A stretch of 5,906 nucleotides of DNA from Gemmatimonadales bacterium (GTDB lineage: Bacteria; Gemmatimonadota; Gemmatimonadetes; Palauibacterales; Palauibacteraceae): assembly GCA_030608825.1 (NCBI GenBank), contig JAUWDL010000106.1, positions 1-5,906 of the forward strand, given 5' to 3'. Positions 1-5,006 of the stretch are shown piece after piece. Made by a program: the position numbers and the translations under genes. Below the pieces are notes generated by a model. It worked only from the letters and a program-made list of their open reading frames with translations. It made no database searches and was not told the origin of the DNA. The first letter of the stretch is position 1; each line of letters begins with the position of its first letter.

Positions 1-598
1 TGAGGCCGAGCTTCTGCATGATGCGCGATCGGTAGGTGTCCACGGTCTTCCCCGAGATGAACAGCTTCTTCCCGATCTCGCGGGAGCTGTAGCCCTCGGC
101 CGTCAGGGCTAGAACCTCCTGCTCGCGGGAGCTGAGCTGCCTGAGGCTGGGCGCGTCTGGATCGGACTCCGCGGCCTTGTACTCCTGCAGCAGCAGCTTC
201 GTCGCCTGGGGCGGAAGATAGACCTCCCCGCGCGCGACGATGCGGATCGCCTCGATCAGGTCGCGATCGGCGCTGGTTTTCGTCAGATAGCCGCTAGCCC
301 CGGCCTGGACGACCGGCACCAGATACTCTTCCTCGGCGTGCACCGTGAGCACAAGCACACGGCTCTCGAGCTCGAGCGCCGCGATGCGACGGGTCGCCTC
401 GAGTCCGCCCGAACCGGGCATCGACAGGTCCATAAGCACGACATCCGGCCGGAGGGTGCGAGCTCGGTCGACCGCCTCGTCGCCGGTGGCGGCCTCCCCC
501 ACGACCTCGATGTTGGGCTCGGCTTCGAGGAGCGCCCGAAGGCCGGCACGGAACATCGTGTGATCGTCCGCCAGCAGGATGCGGATCGGCTCAGGCAT
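1..598 (-). CDS. NarL/FixJ-family response regulator (3' end cut off by the window)
   Basis: This is a DNA-binding response regulator that should take phosphate from a HisKA_3 kinase and then regulate transcription. About 199 codons are visible and the C-terminus runs off position 1; the family is usually 205-220 residues, so little is missing. The receiver domain spans about residues 4-120. It shows the acidic pair D11/D12 (LLADDH), phosphoacceptor D57 (VLMDLSMPG), T85 (VLTVH) and K107 (YLTKTS). The LuxR-type helix-turn-helix spans about 154-199 (LSSREQEVLALTAEGYSS, then GKTVDTYRSRIMQKLGL). The start is ATG at 598, which shares a base with the kinase stop (TGATG). An in-frame ATG at 601 would give a 4-base ATGA overlap, and a GGGGGA ribosome site at 607-612 serves either start. 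The overlap indicates translational coupling to the kinase, its probable cognate partner. The fold and class are certain; the target genes are not known. Confidence 0.95.
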   Translation of the reverse strand, partial: MPEPIRILLADDHTMFRAGLRALLEAEPNIEVVGEAATGDEAVDRARTLRPDVVLMDLSMPGSGGLEATRRIAALELESRVLVLTVHAEEEYLVPVVQAGASGYLTKTSADRDLIEAIRIVARGEVYLPPQATKLLLQEYKAAESDPDAPSLRQLSSREQEVLALTAEGYSSREIGKKLFISGKTVDTYRSRIMQKLGL

Positions 599-1659
599 CA
601 TCGGCTTCCCCCGCGCGAGCGACCGTCCTTGTTCCCTGGCTCCTCAAGGACGGACAGCTCCACGTCCAGCCGCGTGCCTTCGCCGAGATCGCTTCGAATG
701 GACATCCTGGCGCCGACGGAGGCCGCCCGCTCCCTCATTCCCAATATCCCCAGCCTCCCCGCCAGAACGTCGACTTCCTCGACCACAAAGCCCCGTCCGT
801 CATCCTCGACCCCGGCGAGGACACGATCGCCGTCGCGAACGAGCGCGATGCTCAGCCGCGACGCGTCGGCGTGGCGGACCACGTTGGATATCGCCTCCTG
901 CAGGATCCGGTAGATGACCAGCTTCTGGTCCTCGTCGAGCGACTCCCCGACGGAGTCCAGATCCAGCTCCACGTCCAGATCGGTGTCGGCCAGGCGGCTT
1001 CTCACATCGGCCCGAATCGCCGCCTCCAGCCCCGCCTCGGCGAGCGCCGGAGGCCGCAGGCCCCGCGCGACGCGGTGAAGAGCCGCGGCGGTATCCACCA
1101 GCTCCTCGCGCAATTCCGCCAGCAGAGCCTCGCGTCGCCGCGGGGTCTCCGTCTCGCTGGCCAGGCGCACCCGCAGCAGGAGCGCGGCCAGCCGCTGGGC
1201 CATGTCGTCGTGCAACTCGAGAGCCAGCCGCTTTCTTTCCTCCTCGGCGGCGCGGAGGGCTGCTCGCCCGAATTCCCGGTATCGCCGCAGCTCGGTCACG
1301 TCCCGGACCGTGCAGATCACACGCTCGCCCTCCGGGGAGGAGAGGGGGCTCAGGCTGATCTCGACGGGAACCTCTCGCCCGTCCGAGCGAAGACCCAGCA
1401 GCTCCAGCCCGATGCCCATGGGCCTGGGGTGAGGGTCGTCGGAATAGCCGGCCCGGTGCGCCGAGTGTGCGGCGCGGCTACGGTCCGGGACGAGCGTCTC
1501 GACGTCGAGACCCCGCAGCTCGTCCGCCCCGTAGCCGAAGAGATGGCAGGCCTGGGGGTTCGCTCCGACGATCTTCCCGTTCGTGTCTATCACGAGGATC
1601 CCGTCCGGGGCAGCCCGGAAGATCTCCACGCAGTCGTGTGCCTCAATCTGGTCGGTCAC
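598..1659 (-). CDS. Soluble PAS-containing sensor histidine kinase, HisKA_3 (NarX/DegS-like) class
   Basis: This 353-residue cytoplasmic kinase should autophosphorylate and pass phosphate to the overlapping downstream regulator. The PAS domain covers about residues 8-125 (FRAAPDGILVIDTNGKIVGA, FGYGADELRG, RSDGREVPVEISLSPL, CTVRDVTE). A short helix leads to the HisKA_3 domain with intact H150 (LALELHDDMAQ) and the family's LRPP motif at 201-204. The HATPase domain has an N box (LQEAISNVVRHA, 253-264), a DxGxG G1 box (D286, G288, G290) and a G2-like GRLGILGMRER. No membrane segment is visible. I chose the GTG at 1659: it lies just before the PAS domain and has a strong purine-rich ribosome site. 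The open frame continues to 1896, but that longer version would overlap the start of the divergent gene and adds about 79 residues with no domain character. The PAS ligand is unknown. Confidence 0.93.
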   Translation of the reverse strand: MTDQIEAHDCVEIFRAAPDGILVIDTNGKIVGANPQACHLFGYGADELRGLDVETLVPDRSRAAHSAHRAGYSDDPHPRPMGIGLELLGLRSDGREVPVEISLSPLSSPEGERVICTVRDVTELRRYREFGRAALRAAEEERKRLALELHDDMAQRLAALLLRVRLASETETPRRREALLAELREELVDTAAALHRVARGLRPPALAEAGLEAAIRADVRSRLADTDLDVELDLDSVGESLDEDQKLVIYRILQEAISNVVRHADASRLSIALVRDGDRVLAGVEDDGRGFVVEEVDVLAGRLGILGMRERAASVGARMSIRSDLGEGTRLDVELSVLEEPGNKDGRSRGGSR

Positions 1660-1660
1660 G

Positions 1661-1668
1661 CCTCTCCC
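1661..1668 (-). promoter_or_regulatory. Ribosome binding site of the PAS kinase
   Basis: The minus strand reads GGGAGAGG immediately before C and the GTG at 1659-1657. The GGAG core sits 4-5 bases from the start codon. This supports GTG 1659 over the longer upstream frame, which would run through the divergent intergenic region. Confidence 0.6.
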
Positions 1669-1690
1669 GCGGGTTCGCTCCACGTTCCGG

Positions 1691-1705
1691 TAGAGAAATT
1701 CCCTA
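1691..1705. repeat. Imperfect 15-bp palindrome, candidate operator
   Basis: The sequence TAGAGAAATTCCCTA is an inverted repeat with six of seven arm pairs matching around a central A (TAG.GAA / TTC.CTA). It lies 32 bp upstream of the PAS kinase start. Its size and dyad symmetry suit binding by a dimeric regulator such as a NarL-family protein, but no known consensus is recognised. Chance occurrence is possible. Confidence 0.35.
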
Positions 1706-1792
1706 CACCAGTCGTGCGTTTTCCTTACGCCACCATTCCAGCGGAGCCCGACAGACATCGGCCGGCTCACGTACCACATTGTCGTCACTAAC

Positions 1793-1808
1793 CCTTTCGA
1801 AGGAAAGG
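1793..1808. repeat. Perfect 6-bp inverted repeat with 4-base loop before the second kinase
   Basis: CCTTTC and GAAAGG form perfect arms around GAAG. The element ends 16 bp before the GTG at 1825 and 7 bp before its ribosome site. It could be an operator half-site pair, or a hairpin in the 5' leader of the plus-strand operon that affects translation. It has no T-run after it, so it is not an intrinsic terminator. Confidence 0.35.
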
Positions 1809-1815
1809 CATCCTC

Positions 1816-1819
1816 GAGG
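1816..1819 (+). promoter_or_regulatory. Ribosome binding site of the membrane kinase-like protein
   Basis: GAGG lies five bases upstream of the GTG at 1825, which is standard spacing, and decides the start. A second purine run, AGGAAAGG at 1801-1808, is too far away (16 bases) to serve this start. Confidence 0.5.
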
Positions 1820-1824
1820 CGACT

Positions 1825-2958
1825 GTGAGTACGGCCGGCCAGACCTTGATCAAATCCGACTCGAAATCGCCGAGGGGCCGCGCCTCCAATGGGCAACCGG
1901 TCGCGCTCGACCGAGCCCGTGCCGCTCCGACGCCGCCCGGACCGGCAGACAAACTCCTTCGCCTTCCCCTGTTTTACAAGATCCTCGTGGCGAACGCCGT
2001 CATCCTCGCCGTCGCAGTCCTCATAGGCGGTCTTCTCCTGGCCCGCCTCGGAGGCGTATCCGCGGCGGAGGCTGCGAGGTGGGCCTCGATCCTCGGGGCG
2101 TCGGCCGTCGTGGTCGGCGCGGCGTGCAGCGCGCTCCTCACGCGTCTGGCGCTCCAGCCGTTGAGGGAGCTCGAGGCCTCGGCCGAGCGTGTCGAGCGAG
2201 GAGACCTGCAGACCAGGGCGGCCATGTCGTCCCTCGCCGACACGGACATGCGCAGGCTCGTCACCCTCTTCAACCGGATGCTGGACCGCGTCGAGTTGTA
2301 CCGCAGCCGGCAGCGCGAGGTCACGGTCCGATCGCTCGAGTCGGAGGAGAACGCCCGGCGCTGGGTGGCTCGAAAGCTGTACGACGAGACGGCTCAGTCA
2401 CTGGCAGCCGTGCTCCTTCATCTTCGGGCTGCCGGACGGAGACTCGGCGATGCGGAGGAGGGGCAGTTCGACCACCTTCGAGAGGCTCTCATCGAAGCCC
2501 TCGAGAGTATTCGGCAGGTCGCGCGTGAGCTGCGCCCGCCGGAGCTCGACGAGATCGGCCTCGTCCCGGCGTTGGCCGCGCAGGTCAGGAATCTCTCGGA
2601 GCGGAGCGGGGTCGACATTCATCTGGACGCCGACTCGATCGAGTCCGACCTTACGTCAGGGGGAAGCCTCGCCCTCTACCGAATCGTGAGCGAAGCGCTG
2701 GGCAACGCCGCCCGCCACGCGGGAGCGAGGCGCGTCGACGTCCGCATCTTGCGCGGGCCCGACGGCGTGTCGGCGGAGATCCACGACAACGGAACGGGTT
2801 TCGACGTCGACGCCGAGCTGGAGCGGGCCGGGCGAGGCCTCGGTCTGCTGGAGATGAGGGAGCGGGCGTTGCACGTGGGCGCCGAGCTCTCGATCCAGAG
2901 CTCGGAGGTGGAGGGAACGACGGTTTCTATCAACATGCCCTTCGGCACCGCGAGATGA
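1825..2958 (+). CDS. Membrane-bound HisKA_3-type kinase-like protein with Tyr replacing the phosphoacceptor His
   Basis: This is a 377-residue kinase-like protein starting at GTG. A basic, proline-rich N-terminus (1-50) precedes two membrane segments at about 52-74 and 87-109. These are joined by only about 12 residues, so there is no real extracellular sensor domain. A HAMP linker follows (about 107-160, with LQPLRELE and RGDL), then a HisKA_3 domain and a HATPase domain. The usual ELHD phosphorylation motif reads KLYDE here: Y186 (TAC at 2380-2382) takes the histidine position and K184 the preceding Glu. D187, Q191 and LRPP (236-239) are kept. The ATP site looks intact: N294 in SEALGNAARHA, DNGTG at 321-325, GRGLGL at 336-341. 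Ordinary phosphotransfer through His is therefore unlikely, and a regulatory, phosphatase or scaffold role is inferred. It is divergent from the PAS kinase and lies 19 bp before the dehydrogenase. No partner regulator is encoded next to it on this strand. Confidence 0.93.
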   Translation: MSTAGQTLIKSDSKSPRGRASNGQPVALDRARAAPTPPGPADKLLRLPLFYKILVANAVILAVAVLIGGLLLARLGGVSAAEAARWASILGASAVVVGAACSALLTRLALQPLRELEASAERVERGDLQTRAAMSSLADTDMRRLVTLFNRMLDRVELYRSRQREVTVRSLESEENARRWVARKLYDETAQSLAAVLLHLRAAGRRLGDAEEGQFDHLREALIEALESIRQVARELRPPELDEIGLVPALAAQVRNLSERSGVDIHLDADSIESDLTSGGSLALYRIVSEALGNAARHAGARRVDVRILRGPDGVSAEIHDNGTGFDVDAELERAGRGLGLLEMRERALHVGAELSIQSSEVEGTTVSINMPFGTAR

Positions 2959-2977
2959 CGGGGAAAGCCATCGCACG

Positions 2978-3964
2978 ATGAAGGCGATGGTCCTGGCGGA
3001 GCAGGGGCAGCCGCTGCGACTCGAGGAGGTCGAGCGGCCACGGCTCGGGTCCGGTCAAGTTCTGTTACGGGTGCGGACCTGCGGGGTGTGCCGAACCGAC
3101 CTTCACGTCGTGGACGGAGATCTCCCGGATCCGAAGCTGCCGCTGATCCCGGGACACCAGATGGTGGGCGAGGTTCTCGAGGTCGAGCCGGGGACGGAGG
3201 GAATCGAGCCGGGAAGCCGGATCGGCGTGCCGTGGATGGGATGGACGTGCGGCGAGTGCCGATTCTGCAGATCGGGACGAGAGAACCTGTGCGATGCGGC
3301 GCGGTTTACCGGCTACCAGATCGACGGCGGATACGCCGAGTATGCGGTCGCGGACGCGCGCTTCTGCTTCCCGATTCCGACCGGCTACGCCGATCGGCAG
3401 GCCGCACCGCTCCTCTGCGCGGGTCTGATCGGTTATCGTTCTCTCGTCATGGCGGGAGATGCAGAGCGCCTCGGCCTGTACGGTTTCGGAGCGGCGGCGC
3501 ACATCATCGCGCAAGTCGCGGTCCATCAGGGGCGGAGGGTCTTCGCGTTTACCCGTCCGGGTGACGCGGAGGGACAGAGCTTCGCGCTCGAGCTGGGCGC
3601 CGAATGGGCGGGATCGTCCGAGGAGGCGCCGCCGGAGCCACTACAGGCGGCGATCATCTTCGCACCCGTCGGCTCGCTCGTGCCCCGGGCGCTCGCCGCC
3701 GTCGAGAAAGGGGGAACCGTCGTGTGCGCCGGAATCCACATGAGCGAGATCCCGGCGTTTCCCTACGAAGCCCTCTGGGGCGAGCGAGTCCTGCGATCGG
3801 TCGCCAACCTCACACGACGGGATGGGGAGGAGTTCCTGCAACTCGCTCCCCGAGCGGGGGTGCGCACGGAGGTCAGCTCGTATCCATTGGCGGAAGCCAA
3901 CCGGGCGCTGGACGACCTGCGCGCGGGACGTATTCGTGGTTCAGCCGTGCTCGAGATCGGCTAA
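2978..3964 (+). CDS. Zinc-dependent medium-chain alcohol dehydrogenase (AdhA-like)
   Basis: This is a cytosolic oxidoreductase of 328 residues, full length for the subfamily. It should interconvert alcohols and aldehydes with NAD(P). The GroES-like N-domain carries the catalytic-zinc ligands C38 (CGVCRTDLH), H60 (PGHQMVG) and probably C147 (LLCAGLIGYRSL). The structural-zinc lobe has all four cysteines, C91, C94, C97 and C105. The Rossmann part shows LGLYGFGAAAHIIAQVA (165-181). The GIHMSEIPAFPYEALWGER and RSVANLTRRDGEEF blocks are typical of the 'zinc-binding alcohol dehydrogenase family' related to AdhA. The usual GHE is GHQ here, as I recall from some relatives. The start is ATG 2978 (MKAMVL, usual for the family), but its ribosome site is weak: GGGGA at 2960-2964 is 13 bases away. 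It follows the kinase-like gene by 19 bp, so co-transcription or re-initiation is likely. The substrate is unknown. Confidence 0.95.
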   Translation: MKAMVLAEQGQPLRLEEVERPRLGSGQVLLRVRTCGVCRTDLHVVDGDLPDPKLPLIPGHQMVGEVLEVEPGTEGIEPGSRIGVPWMGWTCGECRFCRSGRENLCDAARFTGYQIDGGYAEYAVADARFCFPIPTGYADRQAAPLLCAGLIGYRSLVMAGDAERLGLYGFGAAAHIIAQVAVHQGRRVFAFTRPGDAEGQSFALELGAEWAGSSEEAPPEPLQAAIIFAPVGSLVPRALAAVEKGGTVVCAGIHMSEIPAFPYEALWGERVLRSVANLTRRDGEEFLQLAPRAGVRTEVSSYPLAEANRALDDLRAGRIRGSAVLEIG

Positions 3965-4006
3965 CGCGAACACAGGGAAAAACGCTGCAGAAGCGATCGA
4001 AGGGCT

Positions 4007-4012
4007 GGAAAG
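4007..4012 (+). promoter_or_regulatory. Ribosome binding site of the CBS-pair gene
   Basis: GGAAAG lies a few bases before ATG 4015 and directly precedes the codons for the first CBS motif. It supports this start over the in-frame open stretch reaching back to 3604, which is only the dehydrogenase gene read in another frame. Confidence 0.5.
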
Positions 4013-4014
4013 CG

Positions 4015-4569
4015 ATGGTTAGGCTACACGACATCATGTCGGTCCAGATCAAGTCGCTGACCCCGAACATGACACTCCGGGAAGCGGCGGAGTTCTTGAC
4101 CACCGAACATATCGGAGGCGCGCCGGTGATATCCGGCGAGCGCATCGTGGGAGTGGCGTCGGTCACGGACGTCCTCGACTTCGTGTCCTCGAACCCCGGC
4201 CCTCCGACACTGCGAGAGGAGAGTGCCGATTGGTCGGAGCCTGGCGCGGAGGAACGCTGGTCCCGGGGCGACGAACCGGCTTCCACCTACTTCGAGGAGT
4301 TCTGGGCGGACGCGGGTGCCCAGGTTGACGAGCGGTTCCGAAAGACGACGAGCCCCGAGTGGGACGTCCTCGAGGAGCACGTGGTCTCCGAGGTCATGAC
4401 CGAGCAACTCTGCGAGCTCTCGCCGGAGACGGATGTCCAGGAAGCCGCCGAGTTCATGCTCCAGGCGGAGATCCACCGGGTGCTCGTGACGAAGGACGCC
4501 AGGCTCGTCGGGGTGGTCAGCACCACCGACGTCGTAAAGGCGGTATCACAGTACGGTCTCGGCGGCTAG
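4015..4569 (+). CDS. CBS-domain pair protein with a long acidic, Trp-rich linker
   Basis: This is a 184-residue soluble protein made of two CBS motifs, a module that usually binds adenine nucleotides (AMP, ATP, SAM) and acts as an energy or ligand sensor. CBS1 covers about 3-58 (HDIMSVQIKSLTPNMTLREA, HIGGAPVISGERIVGVASVTDVLDF split across the motif). CBS2 covers about 124-180 (VSEVMTEQLCELSPETDVQEA, HRVLVTKDARLVGVVSTTDVVKAV split likewise). Each has the typical IM/VM start and the G-V-x-S-x-T-D-V end. The linker of about 65 residues (59-123) is acidic and aromatic (STYFEEFWADAG, SPEWDVLEEH), much longer than the usual short CBS linker. I recall similar linkers in other stand-alone CBS proteins. 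No enzyme or transporter domain is fused. It lies 50 bp after the dehydrogenase and 40 bp before the next gene, so it is probably in the same operon. What it controls is unknown. Confidence 0.92.
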   Translation: MVRLHDIMSVQIKSLTPNMTLREAAEFLTTEHIGGAPVISGERIVGVASVTDVLDFVSSNPGPPTLREESADWSEPGAEERWSRGDEPASTYFEEFWADAGAQVDERFRKTTSPEWDVLEEHVVSEVMTEQLCELSPETDVQEAAEFMLQAEIHRVLVTKDARLVGVVSTTDVVKAVSQYGLGG

Positions 4570-4580
4570 GCGTGTCCAGG

Positions 4581-4594
4581 ACCGGCCAACCGGT
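4581..4594. repeat. Small hairpin before the DUF5335-like gene
   Basis: ACCGG and CCGGT form perfect arms around CCAA. They include the 8-bp palindrome AACCGGTT (4588-4595). The hairpin sits in the 40-bp gap, directly before the GAGGG ribosome site (4596-4600) of the next gene, and has no T-run. It might affect translation or mRNA processing, or it may be chance in GC-rich sequence. Confidence 0.3.
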
Positions 4595-4609
4595 TGAGGG
4601 AACGGTACG

Positions 4610-4951
4610 ATGACCTACCCCGAGATTCCGAGGGAGCTCTGGGCGACCGTGCTGGCGAACTTCACCGAGCGGAACGCCCAACGCCCAACGCTGATCGAGA
4701 TCGATAGCCCCGAGCTGGGGGCCCAGGAACAGGAGCGGGGCTTTCCTCTTCGGGGCATCGTCTACGATCACCGGGACGACCGGATCTCGATCATGCTGGG
4801 CGAGCTCGAGGGCGCCGAGCCGCACCTCACGCATTCGATATCGGGCGCGACCAGCCTGGCGATCGGACCGGGACGCGACGGCCGAGGGCTGGAGGTCGTC
4901 CGAATCGCACACGAGGACGGCCAGACTCTGGTCTGGGTCCTGGAGAGCTGA
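4610..4951 (+). CDS. Small DUF5335-like protein of unknown function
   Basis: This is a 113-residue soluble protein with no signal peptide or membrane segment. It begins MTYPEIPRELWATVLANFTE and continues with an acidic, beta-strand-rich body (LIEIDSPELG, FPLRGIVYDHRDDRISIMLG, HLTHSISGATSLAI, LEVVRIAHEDGQTLVWVLES). The order 'Ile-Pro..Trp...Phe', then 'PLRGI.YD...D.I.I', 'HL.H.I' and a C-terminal 'G..TL' strand matches my recollection of the DUF5335 family, whose function is unknown. I cannot confirm this by search. The start is ATG 4610 with GAGGG at 4596-4600. It is the last gene of the probable plus-strand operon, 40 bp after the CBS gene. No catalytic motif is recognisable. Confidence 0.85.
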   Translation: MTYPEIPRELWATVLANFTERNAQRPTLIEIDSPELGAQEQERGFPLRGIVYDHRDDRISIMLGELEGAEPHLTHSISGATSLAIGPGRDGRGLEVVRIAHEDGQTLVWVLES

Positions 4952-5006
4952 TCCCGGGCCGACTCCGGCCGGCCGCGTCCGGCAAGCCGCGTTCTTTCCG
5001 AGTTCC
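4952..5006. terminator. Convergent intergenic gap with GC-rich hairpins, possible terminator
   Basis: This 55-bp gap lies between two convergent stop codons (TGA 4949-4951 on plus, TAG 5009-5007 on minus). It contains several short overlapping inverted repeats: GGCCG-ACTC-CGGCC at 4957-4970, the 10-bp palindrome CGGCCGGCCG at 4966-4975, and GCCG-CGTC-CGGC at 4972-4983. No proper T-run follows on either strand, only TTCTTT at 4992-4997, so this is not a classical intrinsic terminator. The location between convergent genes is the main reason to suspect termination. Confidence 0.3.

Larger units (their letters stand above)
1660..1824. promoter_or_regulatory. Divergent intergenic region, presumed promoters of both kinase operons
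   Basis: This 165-bp region separates two divergent start codons, GTG 1659 on minus and GTG 1825 on plus, so it should carry both promoters. I see no convincing sigma-70 -35/-10 pair on either strand. It holds two inverted repeats (1691-1705 and 1793-1808), listed separately. It is locally less GC-rich than the flanking genes, as expected of regulatory DNA. Control of both operons by the nearby NarL-type regulator is a natural guess but is not shown. Confidence 0.5.

Noticed and set aside
871..1791. A 306-codon plus-strand open frame opposite the PAS kinase
   Set aside because: It lacks domain character and is antisense to a gene with clear PAS, HisKA_3 and HATPase motifs. Long antisense frames are expected in GC-rich coding DNA.
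1660..1896. N-terminal extension of the PAS kinase up to 1896
   Set aside because: It would overlap the divergent kinase start and remove the intergenic region, and it shows no domain. The GTG at 1659 has a good ribosome site next to the PAS domain.
3983..3995. CGCT-GCAGA-AGCG hairpin between the dehydrogenase and CBS genes
   Set aside because: The stem is only four base pairs with no T-run, too weak to call a terminator or a processing site.
3604..4014. Upstream extension of the CBS protein frame
   Set aside because: The stretch is Arg/Gly-rich and lies inside the alcohol dehydrogenase gene in another frame. ATG 4015 with GGAAAG upstream directly precedes the CBS motif.
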